NCBI GenBank assembly: GCA_022822405.1
Contig: JAJEBT010000149.1
Coordinates: forward strand, 51,245 to 115,244
From: Alphaproteobacteria bacterium
GTDB taxonomy: Bacteria > Pseudomonadota > Alphaproteobacteria > MPNO01 > UBA830
Direction: 5' to 3'
Length of the DNA stretch: 64,000 nucleotides
Shown: positions 46,130 to 54,088 of the stretch, piece after piece
Position numbering within the stretch: position 1 is the first letter of the stretch
Layout of the letters: each line of letters begins with the position of its first letter
Translations under genes and position numbers: made by a program
The notes under the pieces: model-generated
What the model saw: only the letters and a program-made list of their open reading frames with translations
Database searches by the model: none
Told to the model about the DNA's origin: nothing

Positions 46130-47104
46130 ATGACATCCGACCGGCTGAGCATCGCGCTGGAGCGCTACGACAGGCACGTCCCCTTCTTCATGGGTCTGGT
46201 CGCGACGCCGCCGGGGATCGAGCTGGAGGCGCTCGAAGTCGGCATGGTGCCGCCCAGACGCGACGGCATCGACCGTCACCGGCGCATGCTGGTCGGGCTC
46301 GAGTTCGACATCGCCGAGGTCTCGCTGGCGTCCTACATCATGGCGCGGCGCCGGGGCGTTCCGCTGACCGCGGTTCCGTGTTTTCCGAGACGCCTGTTCA
46401 GCCAGAACCATATCTTCGTCAACGCGGATTCGGGCATCGGCGCGCCCGCCGACCTGATCGGCCGCCGGGTCGCGATCTGGGCCTTCCAGGTGACCATGTC
46501 GGTGCTCGCCAAGGGCGACCTCCAGGCCGAATACGAGGTGCCGTGGCGCGAGGTGACTTGGCTCACTGAACGAGACGAGGAAATCCCCTGGACCGGAACC
46601 GGCAGCAACATCGAACGCCTGCCGGCTGGCCGGAGTGGCGTCGAGATGGTGCTGGCGGGGGAGGTGGATGCCTACATCAATCCGCATCCGCCGGAAGAGA
46701 TCTTCGCCGACAACCGGGTGCGGCGGCTTTTTTCGGATCCGCGGGAAGAATGCCTGCGGTACTGGCAAAAGCACGGCTGTTACCCGATCATGCATCTGCT
46801 GGCGATCAGGGACGAGACCGTCGCGGCTTACCCGGACCTCCCGCGCCAGATCGTCGGGATGTGGGACGATGCGCGCGATCAGGCCCGCGAGTTCTATCTC
46901 GATCACGACTATACCGTGCTGCCCTTCGGAAGGTACGCGTTCGAGAGCGACCAGGAGGCGTTTGACGGCGAACCGTGGCAGTCGGGGCTGGCGGCGAACC
47001 GCGACAATCTCGAGCGGTTCATCGGCTACATGGTCGATCAGGAACTGATCGACGCGCCAGTCTCACCGGAATCGCTGTTTCACGAAAGCGTCCTCGAGAC
47101 GTAA
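46130..47104 (+). CDS. 4,5-dihydroxyphthalate decarboxylase-like protein
   Basis: A 324-residue protein with the periplasmic-binding-protein-like fold shared by 4,5-dihydroxyphthalate decarboxylase of phthalate breakdown. Matching segments are MLVGLEFDIAEVSLASYIMA, VPCFPRRLFSQNHIFVN, GIGAPADLIGRRVAIW and HGCYPIMHLLAIRDE. There is no signal peptide, so a cytoplasmic enzyme is more likely than a transporter subunit. Its exact substrate is unproven; NMT1-like binding proteins share the fold. GAGGAGG lies five bases before the ATG. The SDR upstream and a convergent Rieske oxygenase fit an aromatic-acid route. Confidence 0.82.
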   Translation: MTSDRLSIALERYDRHVPFFMGLVATPPGIELEALEVGMVPPRRDGIDRHRRMLVGLEFDIAEVSLASYIMARRRGVPLTAVPCFPRRLFSQNHIFVNADSGIGAPADLIGRRVAIWAFQVTMSVLAKGDLQAEYEVPWREVTWLTERDEEIPWTGTGSNIERLPAGRSGVEMVLAGEVDAYINPHPPEEIFADNRVRRLFSDPREECLRYWQKHGCYPIMHLLAIRDETVAAYPDLPRQIVGMWDDARDQAREFYLDHDYTVLPFGRYAFESDQEAFDGEPWQSGLAANRDNLERFIGYMVDQELIDAPVSPESLFHESVLET

Positions 47105-47122
47105 CGCCGGACGCGCATCGGT

Positions 47123-47172
47123 CCGGAGCTTCCCGAACTCCGGTGCCGGCGCTGCCCGCGCTTCGCGCCGGC
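47123..47172. terminator. Paired hairpins between convergent genes
   Basis: Two perfect inverted repeats, CCGGAG / CTCCGG (9-base loop) and GCCGGCGC / GCGCCGGC (12-base loop), lie in the 91-base gap between the decarboxylase-like gene and the Rieske oxygenase gene. Neither has a T-run. They may act as a two-way barrier. Confidence 0.35.
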
Positions 47173-47195
47173 GAAAGCCCGCGACCGGGTCATCT

Positions 47196-48245
47196 TCAGC
47201 ATGACGCGGCCGCCGTCGCCCCGCCTTGACCGTCCCGTTCGGCGGCGAGCATGCGCGTCACGATCTTGCGCATCGCCCTGAGCGGCGCGTCGCTCGCAAT
47301 CGTCTGCATCGGAATGTCCGGCTCGGCTTCGAGCGCCTGTTGCTGCTGTTCGATCGCCCAAACGTCCTCGTCGATCACATCGTCGAGAAAGCGCCGGGTT
47401 TCGGAGGAGGGCGCCCATTCGTGGCCGACCACCTGGAAGTAATGCGTCGTCCGTTCAGTCTCGGGCGTGATAAAGTGATGCGGTAGGATCGCCCAGCGGC
47501 CGCCTCCGATCGGCAGGGCGCTGTCGGGGCCGCCGCTTCCGGTTTCCGCGACGCCGGTATGCACGCGGTAGAACGAGGGTCCACGATAATCCAGCACGTG
47601 CCAGCGGTCGATGTTCCGCCGAGCATTGGAAAGACGTCCGTAGGACGCCGGAGCCGGGATGTCGTCGGTCCTGCGCGTGAAATGGAAGCGGTCATCCCCG
47701 ACCGTCAGCTCGAGTTCGGCCGTCCCCATCTCCTCGTTGCCGCCGCCCGAGGGAATGTGCAGGAAGGCGACATGCAGAAGATCGGCGAGATTGTCGTTGA
47801 GCAACAGGTAGTTTGCCCGGGCATGCCGGTAGAGCCGGGTGTCGTGCCAGCCCGGCCGTTCGAGCCAGCTGCAGTCGAATATCCCGCTCGCGTCGGCTTT
47901 GCCGGGCGGTCCGGTCCAGATCCAGACCATGCCTGCGCGCTCGGCGACCGGATAGCTGCGGATGCGAATCGATCCCGGGCTATCCTGGCCCGGGACCCTG
48001 ACGCAGTTCCCTCCGGAATCGTAGGTCAGGCCGTGATACGGACAGACCAGCCGGCCGCCGTCGGCGATCTTGCCCAGCGACAGCGGCATGCGCCGATGCG
48101 CGCAACGGTCCTCGAGGGCGGCCGCCTTGCCGTCTTCGGCGCGGAACAGCACGATAGGTTCGCCGATGATCGTGCGCGCCAGCGGTTTCCGCCCGTCGAC
48201 CTCGTCGGACCAGGCCGCCACATACCAGCTGTTTCTGACGAACAT
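47196..48245 (-). CDS. Rieske aromatic ring-hydroxylating oxygenase, alpha subunit
   Basis: A 349-residue oxygenase of the vanillate demethylase/phthalate oxygenase branch. The Rieske cluster ligands are C48, H50, C68 and H71 (CAHRRMPLSLG and CPYHGL). The mononuclear iron site is NLADLLHVAFLH with D155, H158 and H163. The length and single-component layout suggest an O-demethylase or monooxygenase partnered by a separate VanB-like reductase, which is not in the window. It is convergent with the SDR-decarboxylase pair and divergent from the BKACE gene. Confidence 0.9.
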   Translation of the reverse strand: MFVRNSWYVAAWSDEVDGRKPLARTIIGEPIVLFRAEDGKAAALEDRCAHRRMPLSLGKIADGGRLVCPYHGLTYDSGGNCVRVPGQDSPGSIRIRSYPVAERAGMVWIWTGPPGKADASGIFDCSWLERPGWHDTRLYRHARANYLLLNDNLADLLHVAFLHIPSGGGNEEMGTAELELTVGDDRFHFTRRTDDIPAPASYGRLSNARRNIDRWHVLDYRGPSFYRVHTGVAETGSGGPDSALPIGGGRWAILPHHFITPETERTTHYFQVVGHEWAPSSETRRFLDDVIDEDVWAIEQQQQALEAEPDIPMQTIASDAPLRAMRKIVTRMLAAERDGQGGATAAASC

Positions 48246-48717
48246 TCGATCTGTATCCCGGCTTTCTCGAGATCCGGCGGCTGGCGCGTTCCGGCGGTCA
48301 TCGTATAGCGTGGCGGCAGGGTCGGCAATCTCACGGATGCTCGGCAGCGGCGGGCTCTGGCCGAACCGCCGTCCGATGCTCCGGACTCCGCCGCCGGAAT
48401 GGCACGCTTCGCGCCTCCGTACCCGGCGCCTTCAGCAGTATGACCGAGCGAAACCGGTCAGGGTGATCTGGTCGGCGGGCCGGCGGAACCGTCTACCGTA
48501 TGGGCGATAAGTTGCAGATTATGCGGAGACAATGACGTCCGCGCCGGTTGCGGCTCGAACGGCTCCTCAGGTTGCTTCGGCCGTTCGGGGCGCGGTCCCC
48601 GGATCCGGCCGCTTGACTCGGGTCATGCCCCGTTCATATTGGCCGGGTTGAAGATTTCCGGCGCGCGTCGACCGGCTCGGCACGGAAAGACGGCAGGAAA
48701 CAGGAAGGAAAACGGCC
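48246..48717. other. Divergent promoter region between Rieske and BKACE genes
   Basis: No gene is supported. The 472 bases must contain promoters for both flanking genes. Shortly before the BKACE start there is a purine-rich AGGAAGGA ribosome site. No clear palindrome or RNA element is seen. Confidence 0.4.
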
Positions 48718-49656
48718 ATGGCCAAGGACGGAAAAATCATCATCACCTGCGCGGTCACGGGATCGATCCATACGCCGACCATGTCGCCGCACCTGCCGAT
48801 CACGCCGGACGAGATCGCGACGGACGCCGTTGCCGCGGCCGAGGCAGGGGCCTCGATCCTGCACCTTCACGCCAGGGATCCGAATGACGGCCGACCGACG
48901 CCGGATCCGGCCGTGTTCATGGAATTCCTGCCGCGCATCAAGCAGCAGACGGATGCCGTGGTCAATATCACCACCGGTGGCGGTCACGGAATGACCCTCG
49001 AAGAGCGTTGCGCGGCAGCCCTGCACGCCAGCCCCGAGATGACGTCGCTCAATATGGGTTCGATGAATTTCGGGCTGTTTCCCATCCTCGAAAAGAACAT
49101 GGCGTGGAAGCATGACTGGGAGCCCGCCTATCTGGAGATGACGCGAGATTTCATATTTAGAAATACCTTCAAAGATATAGAGTGGGTTCTGAAAGAATTG
49201 GGAGAAAATCACGGGGTGCGCTTCGAGTATGAATGCTACGACATGGGCCACCTCTACAATCTGGCTCACTTCCTCGATCGCGGAATGATCCAGCCGCCTG
49301 TCTTTGTCCAGACCATCTTCGGCATTCTCGGCGGCATAGGTGCGGATATCGAGAATCTTGCCCACATGCGGCGGATAGCCAACAAACTGTTTGGCGAGGA
49401 AAACTACGAATGGTCGATCCTCGCCGCCGGCCGCCATCAGATGAACTTTGTGACGACGGGCGCGATCATGGGCGGAAATATCCGCGTGGGGCTCGAGGAC
49501 TCGCTCTATCTGGGCAAGGGACAGCTGGCGGAAAGCAATGCCGATCAGGTCTCCAAGATCCGCCGCATCGTCGAGGACCTCTCGCTCGAAATTGCGACTC
49601 CCACCGAGGCTCGCGAACGCCTGCGGCTGAAGGGCGGTGACCTCGTCAAGTTCTGA
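48718..49656 (+). CDS. BKACE (beta-keto acid cleavage) family enzyme
   Basis: A 312-residue zinc TIM-barrel of the family first known as 3-keto-5-aminohexanoate cleavage enzyme. It condenses a beta-keto acid with acetyl-CoA to give a CoA ester and acetoacetate. The metal motif HLHARDPNDGRP near residue 48, NITTGGGHGMTLEERC, FEYECYDMGHLYNLAHFL and LAAGRHQMNFVTTGAIMGGNIRVGLED are all family markers. The keto acid used varies across the family. It is a single gene; nearby aromatic oxygenase genes suggest a ring-cleavage-derived keto acid. Confidence 0.92.
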   Translation: MAKDGKIIITCAVTGSIHTPTMSPHLPITPDEIATDAVAAAEAGASILHLHARDPNDGRPTPDPAVFMEFLPRIKQQTDAVVNITTGGGHGMTLEERCAAALHASPEMTSLNMGSMNFGLFPILEKNMAWKHDWEPAYLEMTRDFIFRNTFKDIEWVLKELGENHGVRFEYECYDMGHLYNLAHFLDRGMIQPPVFVQTIFGILGGIGADIENLAHMRRIANKLFGEENYEWSILAAGRHQMNFVTTGAIMGGNIRVGLEDSLYLGKGQLAESNADQVSKIRRIVEDLSLEIATPTEARERLRLKGGDLVKF

Positions 49657-50074
49657 CCGCGAAAGTCTGCGAGGGGCCGTTCGGCTCGCCATTGGCAGGG
49701 AGCGGACGAACTAGGGACGGTGACGATGACCGTCGCATGCTCGCCTCGGATTCTGGAGCGGGCGGCACCGGCATCCTCGCCTATCTGAAACGGTGTTTCC
49801 GGTTTCCCATGCCGGCCTTTGCGATGTTCCGCGCGCGAGGATGCCGGGCCGGTTCCACGGGACAGTAAGCCGCAACTATCTGGCGGATGCACGCGATTCC
49901 GAAAGCTGTTCTCCTGCAGCTCGAGCAGCGCGACCTGGAGCGTGTCCGCCCCGGTCGTGACGGCTCGCCACGACCTTTCGATGTCCGGTCGCTTCTGACG
50001 GGGTCCGCGCTATGGTTCCTTGCTCGCGGCGCGGGCAATGGCGTTGGAAGATGGTCCGAATCGACCCGCCCGGA
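49657..50074. other. Gene-free stretch between convergent genes
   Basis: Nothing convincing is encoded in these 418 bases. They separate the BKACE gene from the end of the PhnN-phosphorylase gene. No strong terminator hairpin with a T-run is visible on either strand. Confidence 0.4.
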
Positions 50075-51847
50075 TCAGCTTTCGCGTATCGAGAAGGCGT
50101 GATTCTCGCGTGCGCGTGCGAGGGCGGCGTCGAGCCCTGTCTCCGTGCGGGCCTCGATGCGGTAGAGCGGTGTGTCCGGCTCGACCCGGGCCCCGCGGTG
50201 CACCAGCAGATCCAGCCCCGCGCCCTTGTCCGAGGGAGCGCCGGCGGCCCGGGCGATGCCGGCCAGCCTGAAACAGTCGATAGCGTCAACAATTCCATGG
50301 GTTTCCGCGGGAATCTCGCACACATGCGGCGCGTCGGGCACATCTTCCGGCGGTGGCCCCTGCGCCGCCGCCATTCGCGCAAACGTTTCCCAGGCAGCAC
50401 CCGAAGAGAGGGTCTCGTCAGCAAGGCGGGCGGCTTCCACCGGACTGGTAGCAGGATCGAACGCGAGCGCGGAGGCCGCGAAACGCAGCGCCTTGTCCCT
50501 CAGATCCTGCGGTGCGCCTGCCGCCGACTGCAGGACGGCGACGACATCCCTCGCTTCCAGCGCCGGTCCAATGCCCCGGCCCACGGGAGATTCGCCGTCC
50601 GTGAGGTGCACATCGAGCTTGAGGCCGAGGGCATCGCCGACATGGAGGAACAGTTCCCGCAGTTCCGCCGCGTCGTCCCGGCTGCGCACCTTCGCCGCCG
50701 GCCCCACCGGTATGTCGATGACGCAGTGCGTCGCGCCGGCGGCCAGCTTCTTGGAAAGGATCGAGGAAACGGACCATCTGCGGGAATCGAGGCGAAGCGG
50801 GCGGGTGAGGGCGTTCATCACCTCGTCGAGCCGCGAATGGTTGAGCTTGCCGTTCCAGACGAGGCACCCCCCGGTCTGACGCACGACCTCGCGGGCCTCT
50901 CCGGCGTCGAGATCGACGCGCGCAAGAACCTCCATCGTGTCGGCGGTCCCGGCCGGCGAGGTGATCGCGCGCGAGGATGTCTTCGGGATCGTCATGCCGT
51001 GCGCGGCGACGATGGGCACGACGATCATCGAGATTCGGTTGCCGGGAATGCCACCCATCGAGTGCTTGTCCGCGACCAGTTCCGCATCCCACTCCAGGCA
51101 GGTCGCGAATTCCGCCCGCGCGCGGGCGAGCGCTGTCGTTTCGTTGCGGGTGAGCGTCCTGGTGACCGCGACCAGGAAATCCGCGATGTCGTGTTCGTCG
51201 AACTTGCCGTTGACGATGTCGGCAATCACACTGCGATACTCGTCGTGGCCGAGCGCGAAGCCGGCGATCTTGCGTTGCAGGGGCTGGGGGGCCGATCTTC
51301 CGGTCTCGGACAGCAGGGCATCGGTCATCTGGGCAATGCCGTCCTCGACGGTCGAGCCGTTGTCGATGATCCGCCGTTCCACGTTGTCTGGAATCGGCCC
51401 GGGGTTCCGTGCGAGGCGGCGGCCAATGTCGTCGCGGCTCTCCCGGCCGCGCGCGCCGAGGCGCTCCTTGAGAACGTCCGGCGGGGCGACGACTTCGAAA
51501 ACGATCGTGCGCGGGTAGCGCGAGGCAGCTTCGCCGATAATCCGGCGCGAGACGTTGACGACCACATGCCGGCCCGAGTCGAGGTCGCGGGCATGGCGTT
51601 CCGGGATCCCGTACTGCAGGCCGTGCGCCTCCCAGTGGAGCATGAAGTCGCCGACGTCGCGCCGCTTGTCAAAATCCTCTGGCGAAGCCTCTTCGTGAAC
51701 TTCGCCGCCCGCATCGGCGGGCCGCGTGATCACGCGGCTCGGAAAGACGAAACCGGGATCTCCAACGAGCTGCGCGCGCGCGCCGGCAAGCAGCGTATCC
51801 TTGCCGCTTCCGCTCGGGCCGACGACGAGAAACAGCGTGCCGGCCAT
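50075..51847 (-). CDS. Fusion: ribose-1,5-bisphosphate kinase (PhnN) + AMP/thymidine phosphorylase type 2
   Basis: A 590-residue two-domain protein. Residues 1-185 are PhnN: Walker A VVGPSGSGKDTLL (8-20), VITRPADAGGEVHEEAS, FMLHWEAHGLQYGIP, HVVVNVSR and RGRESRDDIGRRLAR. PhnN phosphorylates ribose 1,5-bisphosphate to PRPP. Residues 190-590 are a type-2 thymidine phosphorylase resembling archaeal AMP phosphorylase: ADKHSMGGIPGNRISMIVV (259-277) and KTSSRAITSPAGTADTMEVL (289-308). AMP phosphorylase makes ribose 1,5-bisphosphate from nucleoside monophosphate and phosphate, so one chain could catalyse two successive steps. There is no stop or frame change at the junction. It follows nadC by five bases. 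No other phn genes are present. Confidence 0.88.
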   Translation of the reverse strand: MAGTLFLVVGPSGSGKDTLLAGARAQLVGDPGFVFPSRVITRPADAGGEVHEEASPEDFDKRRDVGDFMLHWEAHGLQYGIPERHARDLDSGRHVVVNVSRRIIGEAASRYPRTIVFEVVAPPDVLKERLGARGRESRDDIGRRLARNPGPIPDNVERRIIDNGSTVEDGIAQMTDALLSETGRSAPQPLQRKIAGFALGHDEYRSVIADIVNGKFDEHDIADFLVAVTRTLTRNETTALARARAEFATCLEWDAELVADKHSMGGIPGNRISMIVVPIVAAHGMTIPKTSSRAITSPAGTADTMEVLARVDLDAGEAREVVRQTGGCLVWNGKLNHSRLDEVMNALTRPLRLDSRRWSVSSILSKKLAAGATHCVIDIPVGPAAKVRSRDDAAELRELFLHVGDALGLKLDVHLTDGESPVGRGIGPALEARDVVAVLQSAAGAPQDLRDKALRFAASALAFDPATSPVEAARLADETLSSGAAWETFARMAAAQGPPPEDVPDAPHVCEIPAETHGIVDAIDCFRLAGIARAAGAPSDKGAGLDLLVHRGARVEPDTPLYRIEARTETGLDAALARARENHAFSIRES

Positions 51848-51852
51848 CTCGC

Positions 51853-52767
51853 CTACTGGCTGATGGTAACGTCGAGACCGATGTCCACCGCCGGGGCCGA
51901 CTGGGTCATGCGGCCGACCGAGAGGACGTCTACGCCCGATTCGGCCTTTTCCGCGATGGTGTCGAGCCGGATGCCGCCGGAGGCCTCCGTGCGCGCCCGC
52001 CCGGCGATGATGCGAATGCCCTCTCTCATCATTTCAGCCGGCATGTTGTCGAACATGATCACATCGGCGCCCGCCGCTGCGGCTTCCTCGACCTGTTCCA
52101 GCGTGTCGCACTCGACCTCAATCTTGGTGAGGGCAGGAGTGAGGGCGCGTGCCTGTGCGACAGCGCGGGTGATCGAACCGTGAACCGCGATATGGTTGTC
52201 CTTGATGATGATTCCGTCGTGCAGACCGAGCCGGTGGGGGCGTGCACCACCGATGCAAGCGGCGTATTTGGAGAGCATGCGCATGCCGGGGATCGTCTTG
52301 CGGGTGTCGATGAGCTGCGTGTTCGTATGGGAGATGCGGTTCGCATATTCGTCGACGAGCGTGGCGATGCCGCACATGAATTGGAGAATGTTCAGGGACG
52401 TGCGTTCGATCGTCAAGAGGGCCCGCGCGTTGCCGCGAACCCGCATCATGCGGGCGCCGGCGGCGATGCGGGCGCCGTCGGCCACTGCCAGCTCGACCTG
52501 CGCCTCGGGCGCCATGTGGCGGAATACTTCGGCGGCAACCTCGATGCCGGCGACGACGATGTCCTGGCGCGTGTTCATCGCGAAGTCAGCCGTCGCCTCG
52601 GGCGGAATGAGAATATTGGTTGTCAGGTCCTGGATGCCTTCGTCCTCGGCGACCCAGCCTTCGATCATGCGGTGGAGGTCTTCGCGCCGGGGCAGCAGGA
52701 ATTCGGCGCGGATATCGTCCGGCCGCGCGCTTTCCAGATTCCCGGTCGTGGTTTCGAGCGTTGCCAT
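51853..52767 (-). CDS. nadC: Nicotinate-nucleotide pyrophosphorylase (quinolinate phosphoribosyltransferase)
   Basis: A 304-residue type-II phosphoribosyltransferase that makes nicotinate mononucleotide from quinolinate and PRPP. Motifs: AEDEGIQDLTTNILIP, RTSLNILQFMCGIATL, TRKT (155-158), PHRLGL and IIKDNHI (K189-H192), ending in DVLSVGRMTQSAPAVDIGLD. The usual GGGxNHR is GGARPHR, a change shared with ModD proteins, yet the KDNH motif is kept as in NadC. No nadA or nadB lies alongside. It is the first gene of an operon with the PRPP-producing fusion and is divergent from the BMP transporter. Confidence 0.87.
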   Translation of the reverse strand: MATLETTTGNLESARPDDIRAEFLLPRREDLHRMIEGWVAEDEGIQDLTTNILIPPEATADFAMNTRQDIVVAGIEVAAEVFRHMAPEAQVELAVADGARIAAGARMMRVRGNARALLTIERTSLNILQFMCGIATLVDEYANRISHTNTQLIDTRKTIPGMRMLSKYAACIGGARPHRLGLHDGIIIKDNHIAVHGSITRAVAQARALTPALTKIEVECDTLEQVEEAAAAGADVIMFDNMPAEMMREGIRIIAGRARTEASGGIRLDTIAEKAESGVDVLSVGRMTQSAPAVDIGLDVTISQ

Positions 52768-52890
52768 CCCGGCCCCCGTGTCGTGCTCCGGATCAATACA
52801 TCAGGGGCTCGGCACCTTCAAGACCGGCGACCAGCAGGAAGCGACCGGCTGACGCCCCGATTTTGCGGGCTTCCTGCGCAAGCGGGTCGG

Positions 52891-52909
52891 GCCGGACATC
52901 CGGTCCGGC
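52891..52909. promoter_or_regulatory. Inverted repeat, candidate operator
   Basis: Perfect 7-bp arms GCCGGAC / GTCCGGC with a 5-base spacer, near the middle of the nadC/BMP divergent region. Half-site size and spacing suit a dimeric repressor, but no regulator is known. Confidence 0.35.
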
Positions 52910-52957
52910 GGGAATCGCTGTCGTCCAGCTACAGGATTCCTGCGCCGGAGCGCGGGT

Positions 52958-52986
52958 TTGGCATGCGTGCCGGTCGCCGATAGTAT
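52958..52986 (+). promoter_or_regulatory. Candidate promoter of the BMP transporter operon
   Basis: TTGGCA (5 of 6 matches to -35) and TAGTAT (4 of 6 to -10) with an ideal 17-base spacer. The start of transcription would be near 52993, giving a leader of about 95 bases before the BMP gene. Confidence 0.5.
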
Positions 52987-53086
52987 TTCCGAAGAGCCGC
53001 GGTCGCCTCCCGCGAATGGAGCTGCCGGCCGGAGCGGTTTACGGGCCTGGTGCGGGATCGCTGCCCGCGATTTCGGGAGATGGGCA

Positions 53087-54088
53087 ATGAGCCTGAGAAG
53101 CGCCCTGTCGGCTGTCGTGGCGACGGCCCTGATTACGGTTGCAACGAGCGCCGGTGCGATTAAGCCGGGCGTCGTCTACGATCTTGGCGGCAAGTTCGAC
53201 AAGTCCTTCAACGAAGGTGTGCACCGAGGTGCCGAGAAGTTCGCGGCCGATACCGGAATCGCTTATCGGGATTTCGAGATCCAAACCGATTCACAGCGCG
53301 TGCAGGCCTTGCGGAATTTTGCGCGCCGGGGCTATGATCCGATCCTGGCCGCGGGTTTCCAGCACGCATCTGCAATGGAAAAGGTGGCGCGTGCCTTTCC
53401 CGAAGTCCGCTTCTCCATCATTGACACGGTCGTCGATCTGCCCAACGTCCAGTCCATACTCTTCAAGGAGCAGGAGGGTTCGTTCATCGTCGGCATCCTC
53501 GCAGCCATGGCGGCCGGCAGCGGCAACATAGGTTTCGTCGGTGGCATGGACGTGCCGCTGATCCGACGGTTCGCCTGCGGCTACGTCCTGGGTGCCCGCC
53601 ATGCCCGACCGGAAATCCGGGTATTCCAGAACATGACCGGCACTACCGGCGCGGCATGGAGCGACCCCGTCAAGGGAGCCGAACTCGCCAAGTCCCAGTT
53701 CGACCGCGGCGCCGACGTGGTCTTCCAAGCGGCCGGTGGCACCGGCATCGGCGTGCTGCAGGCGGCCGCGGATGCGGGCAAGCTTGGCATCGGCGTCGAT
53801 TCCAACCAGAACCATCTCCACCCGGGACGGATTCTCACCTCGATGCTGAAACGGGTGGATGTCGCCGCCTACAGGGTATTCGATGCGGCCCGGAAGGGCA
53901 CCTGGAAGCCCGGGACGGTCGTGCTCGGGCTGAAGGAAGATGGTGTCGGCTGGGCGCTTGACGAGTACAACCGGAAACTGATCACGCCGGCCATGCAGGC
54001 GGCAGCCGAAACCGCCGCCGCCAAGATCAGGAGCGGCGAGATCAGGGTCCACGATTACGTCGCGGACGGCGAGTGCCCGCAGAGATAG
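53087..54088 (+). CDS. BMP-family ABC transporter substrate-binding protein
   Basis: A 333-residue periplasmic protein of the basic membrane protein (PnrA/Med) family, whose known members bind purine nucleosides or related compounds. A signal peptide covers residues 1-23 (SAVVATALITVATSAGA). The mature start KPGVVYDLGGKFDKSFNEGV and GYDPILAAGFQHASAM are hallmarks, followed by NIGFVGGMDVPLIRRFACGY and GIGVDSNQNHLHPGRILTSM. GGGAG seven bases before the ATG sets the start. First gene of a long plus-strand operon. Confidence 0.92.
   Translation: MSLRSALSAVVATALITVATSAGAIKPGVVYDLGGKFDKSFNEGVHRGAEKFAADTGIAYRDFEIQTDSQRVQALRNFARRGYDPILAAGFQHASAMEKVARAFPEVRFSIIDTVVDLPNVQSILFKEQEGSFIVGILAAMAAGSGNIGFVGGMDVPLIRRFACGYVLGARHARPEIRVFQNMTGTTGAAWSDPVKGAELAKSQFDRGADVVFQAAGGTGIGVLQAAADAGKLGIGVDSNQNHLHPGRILTSMLKRVDVAAYRVFDAARKGTWKPGTVVLGLKEDGVGWALDEYNRKLITPAMQAAAETAAAKIRSGEIRVHDYVADGECPQR

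Larger units (their letters stand above)
52768..53086. other. Divergent control region between nadC and the BMP transporter
   Basis: A 319-base divergent region with no gene. It contains a perfect inverted repeat (52891-52909) and a promoter-like pair pointing right (52958-52986). A shared repressor acting on both operons would be economical, but no regulator gene is adjacent. Confidence 0.5.

Noticed and set aside
46130..47104. ABC transporter binding protein for the decarboxylase-like gene
   Set aside because: No signal peptide and no ATPase or permease genes beside it; motifs match dihydroxyphthalate decarboxylase better.
51853..52767. Calling nadC a ModD protein of molybdenum transport
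   Set aside because: Although GGARPHR resembles ModD, the KDNH motif and DTRKT follow NadC and no mod genes are nearby.
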